A DNA stretch of 10,412 nucleotides, from assembly GCA_036386395.1 (NCBI GenBank), contig DASVVU010000025.1, positions 1 through 10,412 of the forward strand. Direction: 5' to 3'. Numbering within the stretch: position 1 is the stretch's first letter; each line of letters starts with the position of its first letter. Source of the stretch: JAJKJG01 sp036386395. GTDB lineage: Bacteria; Pseudomonadota; Alphaproteobacteria; Rhizobiales; Beijerinckiaceae. Below are positions 1 to 6,161 of the stretch, piece by piece. Made by a program: the position numbers and the translations under genes. A model generated the notes under the pieces. That model was not told where the DNA came from. It searched no databases and worked only from the letters and a program-made list of their open reading frames with translations.

Positions 1-83
1 CCGGGTGAGGGCAAGGGGCCGCACTCTCCCCTCACCCGGCTCGCGCCTTCGGCGCGCCTCGGCCTCTCCCGCAAGCGGGAGAG
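1..83. repeat. Cluster of three palindromic (REP-like) hairpins downstream of infB
   Basis: Three consecutive inverted repeats fill the space after the infB stop. Positions 1-11 pair perfectly with 29-39 (CCGGGTGAGGG against CCCTCACCCGG). Positions 42-47 pair with 51-56 (CGCGCC, loop TTC, GGCGCG). Positions 64-72 pair with 75-83 (CTCTCCCGC, AA, GCGGGAGAG). No T-run follows on the minus strand, so a classical terminator for the operon is not shown. The GCGGGAGAG arm recurs in the palindrome inside rimP at 5364-5387, which marks both as members of one dispersed family. Such blocks are common between genes in Rhizobiales-type genomes; that statement is from general knowledge. No coding sequence is supported in 1-87. 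Confidence 0.75.
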
Positions 84-87
84 ACGA

Positions 88-2844
88 TCAAAGCGTCCGC
101 CGCACCTCGGTGACGTTGTAGCACTCGATGACGTCGCCGGCGCGCATGTCCTGGTAGTTCTCGAACGCCATGCCGCATTCCTGGCCGGCCGTGACCTCGC
201 GGGCGTCGTCCTTGAAGCGCTTGAGCTGCGAGAGCCTGCCTTCGTGGATGACCACGTTGTCGCGGATGAGGCGGACGTGCGCGCCGCGCTGCACCACGCC
301 GTCGAGGACGCGGCAGCCGGCGACCTTGCCGACCTTCGAGACGTTGAACACCTCCAGCACCTGGGCCTCGCCGAGCCGCTCCTCGCGCAGCGTCGGGGCG
401 AGCATGCCCGACATCGCCGCCTTCACGTCGTCGACGAGGTTGTAGATGATGTTGTAGTAGCGGATCTCGATGCCGGCCTGCTCGGCCGCCTCGCGGGCCT
501 CCTTGTGGGCGCGCACGTTGAAGCCGATCACGGCGGCGCCCGAGGCGCCGGCGAGCGTGATGTCGGACTCGGTGATGCCGCCGACGCCGGAGTGGATCAC
601 CCGGGCCTGGACCTCCTCGTTGCCGACCTTCTCGAGCGCGCCGACGATGGCTTCCAGCGAGCCCTGCACGTCGGCCTTGACCACGAGGGCGAACTCCTTG
701 CGGCCGGTGCCCTCCTTGAGGTCGCGCATCATGTCGGCGAGCGAGCCGCGGGAGCCGGCGGCGCGCACGGCCGAGCGCTCGCGCTTCTGGCGGGTGCGGT
801 AGTCGGTGATCTCGCGGGCGCGCGCCTCCGACTCGACCACCGCGACGCGGTCGCCGGCCTCGGGCGTGCCGTTGAAGCCGAGCACCTCGACCGGGACCGA
901 AGGGCCGGCCTCCTTCGTCATCACGCCCTTGTCGTCGATGAGGGCGCGCACGCGGCCCCACTCGGCGCCGGCGACCGCGATGTCGCCGGGCTTGAGCGTG
1001 CCGCGCTGGACGAGCACGGTCGCGACCGGGCCGCGGCCGCGGTCGAGCTTCGCCTCGATGACCGTGCCCTCGGCGGGTCGGGCGGGATTCGCCTTGAGGT
1101 CGAGGATCTCGGCCTGGAGCTGGAGACCTTCCAGCAGGGTGTCGAGACCGGTCCCCTTGAGCGCCGAGACCTCGAACTCGAGGGTGTCGCCGCCGAGCGA
1201 CTCGACCACGATCTCGTGCGAGAGGAGCTCGGTGCGCACCCGCGCCGGGTCGGCGTCGGGCTTGTCGATCTTGTTGATCGCGACGATGAGCGGGACCCGC
1301 GCGGCCTTGGCGTGCGAGATCGCCTCGACGGTCTGCGGCATGACGCCGTCGTCCGCCGCGACGACGAGCACGACGATGTCGGTCACCTTCGCGCCCCGGG
1401 CCCGCATCGCCGTGAAGGCGGCGTGACCCGGCGTGTCGATGAAGGTGATCCTGCCGCCGAGCGGCGAGGTCACCTGGTAGGCGCCGATGTGCTGGGTGAT
1501 GCCGCCGGCCTCGCCCGCGACGACGTTGGTCTTGCGCACGGCGTCGAGGAGCGAGGTCTTGCCGTGGTCGACGTGGCCCATGATGGTCACGACCGGCGGG
1601 CGCGGCTCCAGGGTCTCGTCCACGTCGGCGGCGTCGAACAGGCCTTCCTCGACGTCGGACTCGGCGACGCGCTTCACGGTGTGGCCGAGCTCCTCGGCGA
1701 CGAGCTGCGCCGTGTCGGCGTCGATGGCGTCGGTGATCTTGAGGAGCTGGCCCTGCTTCATGAGGAGCCGGATCACGTCGACGGCGCGCTCCGACATTCG
1801 GTTCGCGAGCTCCTGGATCGTGATCGTCTCCGGGATCGTGACCTCGCGGGCGAGCTTCTCCTTCGGCTCGGCGTTGCGGTGCCCGGTGAGGCGCTGGGTG
1901 CGGCGCCGGAACGAAGCGAGCGAGCGCATGCGCTCGTCCTCGCCGCCGGTCGCGGTCGCGATGGTGAGGCGGCCGCGGTTGCGGTCGCCGCCCGGCGCCT
2001 TCGGGGTCTTGGGCGGCGTGATGATCCGGGTCGGCATGCCGGGGCGGCGGATGATGCGCTTGCCCTCGGCCTCGTCCTCGGCCTGGACCGGGCGGCCGGG
2101 CGCGCGCGCCACGGGTGCTCCCGCCGGGCGGGTCGTAGCGGTCGCGTCCGGTGCGGGGGCCGGGTCGGGCCGTCCCATGTGATCGAGACTGCGCGGCCGG
2201 CGTGCCTCGCCCGGACCCGGGCGCGGGGTCACCCCGCGCTGCGGCACGGCCTCCTCGCCGAGACGGCGGCGGGCCTCGTCCTCGGCGCGGCGCTTGCGCT
2301 CGTCCTCCTTGTGGCGGCGCTCCTCCTCCTCGCGCTTGCGCGCCTCGGCGGCGGCGCGCTCGCGGGCGTCGCGGGCCTCGCGCTCGGCGCGGCGCTTCGC
2401 CTCCTCCTCGGCGCGGCGGCGCTCCTCCTCCTCGCGCACGCGGGCGTCGGCCAGCGCGTTGGCGCGGGCGTCGCGCTCCGAATCCGAGAGGGTGCGCAGC
2501 ACCATCCCGCTCGGGCGCGCCGCCGGAGCGGCCGGGGCGGGAGCGGCAGCCTGGGCCGCGGCGGTGGCGGCCGCGGCGGCGCGCCGGGCGTTCGCCGGGG
2601 CCGGCGTCGCCGGCTTCGGAGCGGGGGCCGGGGCGGCCTCCTTGGCGGCGGGCCCTGGCCCTGCGCGGCGCTTCACCGTCTCGACCACGACCTGCTTCGT
2701 GCGGCCGTGCGAGAAGCTCTGCCGGACGGTGTTGTGCTCGACCGGGCGCTTCAGGCTCAGCGTCTTGGGCGAGGACAGGTGCAGCGTCTTCTCGCCGACC
2801 TTCTCGCTCGGGGCTTTGGTATCCGTATCGCTCATACCGCTCAT
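88..2844 (-). CDS. infB: Translation initiation factor IF-2
   Basis: This is the GTPase that brings initiator fMet-tRNA to the 30S subunit and promotes 50S joining. The product is 918 residues. Residues about 10-50 form the conserved alphaproteobacterial N-terminal block (TLSLKRP, RQSFSHGRTK), followed by an Ala/Pro linker, a highly charged Arg/Glu coiled coil at about 120-200, and the IF2_N domain near 335-395. All G motifs are present: GHVDHGKT at 423-430, DTPGH at 470, NKID at 524 and SALKG at 560. Domain II, domain III (KADVQGS, about 715) and the C-terminal fMet-tRNA binding domain follow to the stop. The ATG at 2844 overlaps the ylxR stop as ATGA, which argues for coupled translation. 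The in-frame ATG at 2835 (MSDTDTK) is a serious alternative, since AGGA lies 11 nt before it but only 2 nt before 2844. A further in-frame ATG at 2970 lies deep within ylxR and is unlikely. It is the last gene of the visible operon; rbfA and truB, often next, would lie outside the window. Confidence 0.97.
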   Translation of the reverse strand: MSGMSDTDTKAPSEKVGEKTLHLSSPKTLSLKRPVEHNTVRQSFSHGRTKQVVVETVKRRAGPGPAAKEAAPAPAPKPATPAPANARRAAAAATAAAQAAAPAPAAPAARPSGMVLRTLSDSERDARANALADARVREEEERRRAEEEAKRRAEREARDARERAAAEARKREEEERRHKEDERKRRAEDEARRRLGEEAVPQRGVTPRPGPGEARRPRSLDHMGRPDPAPAPDATATTRPAGAPVARAPGRPVQAEDEAEGKRIIRRPGMPTRIITPPKTPKAPGGDRNRGRLTIATATGGEDERMRSLASFRRRTQRLTGHRNAEPKEKLAREVTIPETITIQELANRMSERAVDVIRLLMKQGQLLKITDAIDADTAQLVAEELGHTVKRVAESDVEEGLFDAADVDETLEPRPPVVTIMGHVDHGKTSLLDAVRKTNVVAGEAGGITQHIGAYQVTSPLGGRITFIDTPGHAAFTAMRARGAKVTDIVVLVVAADDGVMPQTVEAISHAKAARVPLIVAINKIDKPDADPARVRTELLSHEIVVESLGGDTLEFEVSALKGTGLDTLLEGLQLQAEILDLKANPARPAEGTVIEAKLDRGRGPVATVLVQRGTLKPGDIAVAGAEWGRVRALIDDKGVMTKEAGPSVPVEVLGFNGTPEAGDRVAVVESEARAREITDYRTRQKRERSAVRAAGSRGSLADMMRDLKEGTGRKEFALVVKADVQGSLEAIVGALEKVGNEEVQARVIHSGVGGITESDITLAGASGAAVIGFNVRAHKEAREAAEQAGIEIRYYNIIYNLVDDVKAAMSGMLAPTLREERLGEAQVLEVFNVSKVGKVAGCRVLDGVVQRGAHVRLIRDNVVIHEGRLSQLKRFKDDAREVTAGQECGMAFENYQDMRAGDVIECYNVTEVRRTL

Positions 2845-3533
2845 GTTCCTGCGGGCTCGGAGCCCGCATCTCGTGCCGTGTCGAGGGCCATATTCTGGGC
2901 TTGGCCGCCCTCCTTCCGGGGGGCGGCCGGGTCGGCGCCCATGCCGCGGTAGGACCGCAGCCGGCGCCAACGGGCGATGAAGCCGTCGCCGCCGGGGCCC
3001 GCGGCGACCGCTGCATGTATCACATTTGACCGCCCCAATGCCAAATCCAATTCCGCTCCGGTCAACTCGTCGACCACCGGAACGGCCGATATCGCGTCGC
3101 CGAAGCGTTTCCGCAACGCCCCCGCGAGCTTTCGCCGCCCGTCCTCGGCCGCTTCCGCGGCGTGGACGAGGGCCCCGGCCCGGCCCTCGGCGATCGCCGC
3201 CTCGACCTTGGCGAAGCCGCTCGTGACGGCCCCGGCCTTGTTGGCGAGCGCGAGCGCCTGGCGAAGATCCTGGCGCAAGGCCTCGTCGATCGCCTCGGCG
3301 AGCCCCGGCGGCACCTTGACCTCGGCCTTGAGGGCGCGGGTAAAGAGCCGCTTCCTGGCCGCCTGCCGCACCGCCTCGGCGCTGAGCGACACCCAGGCGC
3401 CCCGGCCCGGAAGCTTGTGCTTCAGGTCGGGCACCACCGTGCCGTCCGGCCCGGCGACGAAGCGGATCAGCGCCTCGGGCGGGCGAACCTCGCGGGTTAC
3501 GATGCAGGTGCGCTCCGGCTCGGCTCGGGGCAC
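2841..3533 (-). CDS. ylxR: YlxR-family RNA-binding protein with a C-terminal L7Ae-like domain
   Basis: The 230-residue product begins with a DUF448/YlxR domain (residues about 8-75): RTCIVTRE, LIRFV and the hallmark GRGAWV at 43-48. YlxR proteins are small basic RNA-binding proteins encoded between nusA and infB. A second domain at about 90-190 (LALANKAGAVTSGF, LVHAAEAAEDGRRK) fits the L7Ae/L30e-like fold that alphaproteobacterial members commonly carry, so the length is normal for the group though more than twice that of Bacillus YlxR. About 35 low-complexity residues follow. The start is GTG, chosen because GGAGG lies 4 nt upstream and the YlxR domain begins straight after it. The stop overlaps the infB start. 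Its role in ribosome-linked RNA metabolism is inferred from family and context; the exact RNA target is unknown to me. Confidence 0.9.
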   Translation of the reverse strand: MPRAEPERTCIVTREVRPPEALIRFVAGPDGTVVPDLKHKLPGRGAWVSLSAEAVRQAARKRLFTRALKAEVKVPPGLAEAIDEALRQDLRQALALANKAGAVTSGFAKVEAAIAEGRAGALVHAAEAAEDGRRKLAGALRKRFGDAISAVPVVDELTGAELDLALGRSNVIHAAVAAGPGGDGFIARWRRLRSYRGMGADPAAPRKEGGQAQNMALDTARDAGSEPAGT

Positions 3534-3553
3534 TTGTCCTCCCTCAGAATGTC

Positions 3554-3576
3554 ATGGCCGGGCTTAACCCGGCCAT
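3554..3576. repeat. 9-bp palindromic hairpin in the nusA-ylxR gap
   Basis: ATGGCCGGG at 3554-3562 pairs perfectly with CCCGGCCAT at 3568-3576 around a CTTAA loop. It sits about 10 nt upstream of the ylxR Shine-Dalgarno sequence on the minus-strand transcript. No T-run follows in either direction, so it is not an intrinsic terminator. The sequence resembles a palindrome dispersed between genes in Bradyrhizobium- and Methylobacterium-type genomes (from memory). It could stabilise or protect mRNA ends, or may simply be an inserted repeat. Confidence 0.75.
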
Positions 3577-3600
3577 CCCGTGGATAAAGGGGCGCCCTCT

Positions 3601-3646
3601 CGTCCTGGGGTCCTCGGGTCTCGCTTCGCTCGCCCCGAGGATGACG
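3601..3646. repeat. Second inverted repeat in the nusA-ylxR gap
   Basis: TCCTCGGG (3611-3618) pairs with CCCGAGGA (3634-3641), and the outer CGTC (3601-3604) can pair with GACG (3643-3646). The loop contains the directly repeated CGCTTCGCTCG motif. It lies just after the nusA stop and next to the hairpin at 3554-3576, so nearly the whole nusA-ylxR gap is repeat sequence. The motif is of a kind often seen dispersed in Rhizobiales genomes; copy number here cannot be judged from the window. Confidence 0.65.
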
Positions 3647-3656
3647 CACTTGTGGA

Positions 3657-5273
3657 TCAGGCCGGGTGCGCCTCGGTCTCGGCCTCGGCCGCACCTTCAG
3701 CGGCGTCGGGGGCCTCGACCGGGGGCTCGATCCAGCCGAGCTTGACCCGGGCCGCCATGATCATGCCCTCGGCGTCGGCACGGGAGACGTCGAAGCCGTC
3801 CAGGATACCTTTGTTGCGGACGGCCTCGGGGCCCTTGCCGTCGGTCCAGCCGACGAGGTCGTCGGTGGCAAGATCCGCGAAGTCCTCGACGGTCTTCACC
3901 CCGTTCTCGCCAAGCGCGACCAGCATCGGGGTCGTGATGCCGTCGATCTCCCTTAAGGAATCCTCCACGCCAAGCTCCTTCCGGCGGGCGTCCTGCTCCG
4001 CCTCGATGCGGGCAAGGTATTCTTGCGCGCGGTTCTGGATTTCACGGGCCGTGTCCTCGTCGAAGCCCTGGATCGAGGCGACCTCGCCCGGGTCGACGTA
4101 GGCGACCTCCTCGACGGTGCGGAAGCCTTCCGACGCCAGGAGCTGGGCCACGACCTCGTCGACGTCGAGGGCCTGCATGAACAGCTCGGTGCGGGCGACG
4201 AACTCCTTCTGCCGCCGTTCCGATTCCTCGGCCTCGGTCAGGATGTCGATGTCCCAGCCGGTGAGCTGGGAGGCGAGGCGCACGTTCTGCCCGCGCCGGC
4301 CGATGGCGAGCGAGAGCTGGTCGTCCGGCACCACCACCTCGATGCGGTCGGCGTCCTCGTCGAGCACGACCTTCACGACCTCGGCCGGCTGCAGCGCGTT
4401 GACGATGAAGGTCGCCTGGTCCTGCGACCACGGAATGATGTCGATCTTCTCGCCCTGGAGCTCGCCGACGACCGCCTGGACGCGCGAGCCTCGCATGCCG
4501 ACGCAGGCGCCGACCGGATCGATCGAGCTGTCGCGCGAGATCACGCCGATCTTGGCGCGCGAGCCAGGATCCCGGGCGACCGCCTTCACCTCGACGATGC
4601 CGTCGTAGATCTCCGGCACCTCCTGGGCGAAGAGCTTCGCCATGAACTGCGGGTGGGTGCGCGAGAGGAAGATCTGCGGGCCCCGCGCCTCGCGGCGCAC
4701 GTCGAAGAGGTAGGCGCGGACCCGGTCGCCGGGGCGGAAGGTCTCGCGCGGGATCATCTCGTCGCGGCGGATGATGCCCTCGCCGCGGCCGAGATCGACG
4801 ATGACGTTGCCGTACTCGACGCGCTTGACGACGCCGTTGACGATCTCGCCGATGCGGTCCTTGTACTCGTCGTACTGCCGGTCGCGCTCGGCCTCGCGCA
4901 CCTTCTGCACGATGACCTGCTTCGCCGACTGCGCCGCGATGCGGCCGAAGTCGAAGGGCGGCAGGGTCTCGGCGATGGCGTCGCCGACCTGCGCGGCCGG
5001 GTTGCGCTTGCGCGCCTCGGTGAGCGGGATCTGGACGGCGTCGTTCTCCAGCGCGTCATCGTCGACGACGAGGAGGTGGCGGGCAAGCCTGAGCTCCCCG
5101 GTCTTGGTGTTGATCTCGGCGTGCACATCGGTCTCCGCCCCGTAGCGGGAGCGGGCGGCCTTGGCGATGGCGTCCTCCATCGCGGTCACGACGATCTGAC
5201 GGTCGATCACCTTCTCGCGGGCGACCGCGTCCGCGATCTGCAAGAGTTCGAGCCTGTTGGCGCTGACGGCCAT
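3657..5273 (-). CDS. nusA: Transcription termination/antitermination factor NusA
   Basis: NusA binds RNA polymerase and the nascent transcript, modulating pausing, intrinsic termination and antitermination. The product is 538 residues. The N-terminal polymerase-binding domain begins MAVSANRLELLQIADAVARE. The S1 domain lies at about 135-205 (GEIVNGVVKRVEYGNVIVDLG). KH1 contains GACVGMRGSRV near 255 and KH2 contains AIGRRGQNVRLA near 320. Two helix-hairpin-helix acidic repeats follow from about 365 to 505, then a short acidic Ala/Glu tail. The length is normal for proteobacterial NusA with two C-terminal repeats. I chose the ATG at 5273 because the conserved MAVSAN start is there and GGAGG lies 10 nt upstream inside the end of rimP; a GTG at 5282 overlapping the rimP stop is possible but has no room for a ribosome binding site. 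Expression is probably set by the promoter and leader upstream of rimP. Confidence 0.97.
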   Translation of the reverse strand: MAVSANRLELLQIADAVAREKVIDRQIVVTAMEDAIAKAARSRYGAETDVHAEINTKTGELRLARHLLVVDDDALENDAVQIPLTEARKRNPAAQVGDAIAETLPPFDFGRIAAQSAKQVIVQKVREAERDRQYDEYKDRIGEIVNGVVKRVEYGNVIVDLGRGEGIIRRDEMIPRETFRPGDRVRAYLFDVRREARGPQIFLSRTHPQFMAKLFAQEVPEIYDGIVEVKAVARDPGSRAKIGVISRDSSIDPVGACVGMRGSRVQAVVGELQGEKIDIIPWSQDQATFIVNALQPAEVVKVVLDEDADRIEVVVPDDQLSLAIGRRGQNVRLASQLTGWDIDILTEAEESERRQKEFVARTELFMQALDVDEVVAQLLASEGFRTVEEVAYVDPGEVASIQGFDEDTAREIQNRAQEYLARIEAEQDARRKELGVEDSLREIDGITTPMLVALGENGVKTVEDFADLATDDLVGWTDGKGPEAVRNKGILDGFDVSRADAEGMIMAARVKLGWIEPPVEAPDAAEGAAEAETEAHPA

Positions 5274-5278
5274 GGGAG

Positions 5279-5965
5279 TCACTCCTCCTTCGAGTCTGTT
5301 CTACGCTTGAGCCGCGGAGCCCACGGCTTCTTGGGTTTCGTGTCGCGGCGCGGCGTGCGCGCCCCCTCTCCCGCCTGCGGGAGAGGGTCGGGGTGAGGGT
5401 CGTCGGCCCCGTCCCCTTGCGGGGGAGCGGAGCCGCGGCGAAGGGCCTCGCGGATGAGCTCGTCCGTGAGCACGAGGCGGGCGTCGCCGATGTCCCGGAG
5501 GGGAAGACGAAAGGTCGTTTCTTCCCCCTCCTTCACGTCCTGGATCTCGATCACCGCGTCGTCGCCCTCGACCCCGCGGAGAAGGCCGCGAAAGCGCTTG
5601 CGGCCATCGAGCGGCACGTCCATCTCGACCTTGGCCTCGTGCCCGGCCCAGCGCGTGAAATCGCTTGCGCGGGTCAGCGGGCGGTCGATGCCGGGCGAGG
5701 AGATCTCCAGGCGGTAGGCCTGCGGCACCGGGTCCTCGAGATCGAGCACCGGCGAGAGCGCGCGGCTTAACCCCTCGCAGTCCTCGACCGACATGGTCCC
5801 GTCCGGGCGCTCGGCCATGACCTGGACCGTGCAGCCGTTCTGGGGCGTGACCTTCACCCGCACGAGCCGGAATCCGAGGTCCTCGACCACGGGCTCCGCG
5901 ACGGCGGCGACGCGCGCCGCGACGCCGGACTCGGTGATGAGGCGTTTCTCGTGCTCGACGGCCAT
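5279..5965 (-). CDS. rimP: Ribosome maturation factor RimP
   Basis: RimP assists late assembly of the 30S ribosomal subunit. The 228-residue product has the N-terminal alpha/beta domain (residues about 10-90) ending in the family hallmark SPGIDRPLTRASDF at 90-103, then a C-terminal SH3-like barrel at about 105-170 (RFRGLLRGVEGDDAVIEI, FRLPLRDIGDARLVL). E. coli RimP is about 150 residues. The extra 55 residues form a basic, low-complexity tail in which residues 190-202 (PHPDPLPQAGEGA) are encoded by a palindromic repeat. The tail ends in a Lys/Arg-rich stretch (KPKKPWAPRLKRR). The start ATG has only a weak GGAACGG in front. It is the first gene of the rimP-nusA-ylxR-infB operon, with nusA starting 5 nt after its stop. 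Confidence 0.95.
   Translation of the reverse strand: MAVEHEKRLITESGVAARVAAVAEPVVEDLGFRLVRVKVTPQNGCTVQVMAERPDGTMSVEDCEGLSRALSPVLDLEDPVPQAYRLEISSPGIDRPLTRASDFTRWAGHEAKVEMDVPLDGRKRFRGLLRGVEGDDAVIEIQDVKEGEETTFRLPLRDIGDARLVLTDELIREALRRGSAPPQGDGADDPHPDPLPQAGEGARTPRRDTKPKKPWAPRLKRRTDSKEE
5364..5424. repeat. Palindromic repeat read in frame within the rimP 3' end
   Basis: CCCTCTCCCGC (5364-5374) and GCGGGAGAGGG (5377-5387) form a perfect 11-bp stem with a 2-base centre. The neighbouring GTCGGGGTGAGGG and the small CCCC-TTGC-GGGG stem (5413-5424) look like parts of the same composite element. It shares the CTCTCCCGC/GCGGGAGAG arms with the block at 64-83. Translated on the minus strand it gives PHPDPLPQAGEG, a peptide I recognise as a frequent by-product of this repeat in annotated alphaproteobacterial proteins. 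Confidence 0.8.
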
Positions 5966-6070
5966 TCCGTTCCCGCGCTCGAAAGGCTGCGCGCGGTCCG
6001 TTAAACAAAAAGAGCGGACCCCGGGGGGCCCGCTCCCGAACCGCAGCTTAACGCTGCAACCAGAGCTGAC
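5966..6070 (-). promoter_or_regulatory. Untranslated leader of the rimP-nusA-infB operon, probable attenuator
   Basis: The leader between the predicted start of transcription (about 6070) and the rimP ATG is roughly 105 nt and contains two hairpins in order. The first is a small one, GCAGC-GTTAA-GCTGC at 6057-6043. The second is a strong GC stem followed by a T-run (6035-6003). A terminator placed between promoter and first gene is the arrangement expected of transcription attenuation. A rimP leader of this kind has been predicted bioinformatically in proteobacteria; I recall it as an Rfam family but cannot check membership. No leader peptide was seen and I could not identify a convincing antiterminator pairing. 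Confidence 0.6.
6003..6035 (-). terminator. Rho-independent terminator in the rimP leader
   Basis: On the minus-strand transcript GAGCGGGCCCC pairs with GGGGUCCGCUC over 11 pairs including one G-U wobble, with a 2-base centre (in practice a 10-bp stem with a tetraloop). It is followed at once by TTTTTGTTT. The G-U pair would be a mismatch on the plus strand and there is no T-run there, so the element is directional. It lies 38 bases before the rimP start. It could also stop transcripts running through from the phosphodiesterase gene upstream. Confidence 0.85.
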
Positions 6071-6076
6071 GGGGGT

Positions 6077-6105
6077 TATCTAGCGAAGGACAGGGGCGAA
6101 TGCAA
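6077..6105 (-). promoter_or_regulatory. Probable sigma-70-type promoter for the rimP operon
   Basis: On the minus strand TTGCAT (6105-6100) and TAGATA (6082-6077) are separated by exactly 17 bases, and a G at 6070 is well placed as the first transcribed base. The -35 box matches four of six consensus positions; the -10 match is weaker, as is usual in alphaproteobacteria. The position, directly after the phosphodiesterase gene and before the leader terminator, supports the call. Confidence 0.55.
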
Positions 6106-6161
6106 GGTTTTTGGCGTCCCCTCCGGTCCTTGCGGTCGCGGCCGTCCGCCCGGCCCGCGCG

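Noticed and set aside
244..2952. 902-codon open frame on the plus strand opposite infB, and a 994-codon open frame (32-3016) in another minus frame
   Set aside because: Both are shadows of infB in GC-rich DNA with few stop codons. Their translations are Arg/Ala/Gly-rich or Asp/Val/Leu low complexity with no domain, while infB itself has every IF-2 motif.
2845..2970. Upstream in-frame ATG extending IF-2 by 42 residues
   Set aside because: It would lie about 130 bases inside ylxR, and the added residues are Arg/Pro/Gly-rich, typical of out-of-frame reading.
3554..3576. Hairpin as an intrinsic terminator between nusA and ylxR
   Set aside because: No T-run follows the stem on either strand, and ylxR and infB would need their own promoter, for which I see no candidate in the gap.
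4023..5396. 457-codon plus-strand open frame opposite nusA
   Set aside because: Shadow of nusA, dominated by Asp/Leu/Val/His residues complementary to nusA codons, with no family resemblance.
6037..6105. Possible tRNA before rimP, by analogy with metY upstream of rimP in E. coli
   Set aside because: No cloverleaf, T-loop consensus or CCA end can be found. The sequence is better explained as promoter plus leader.
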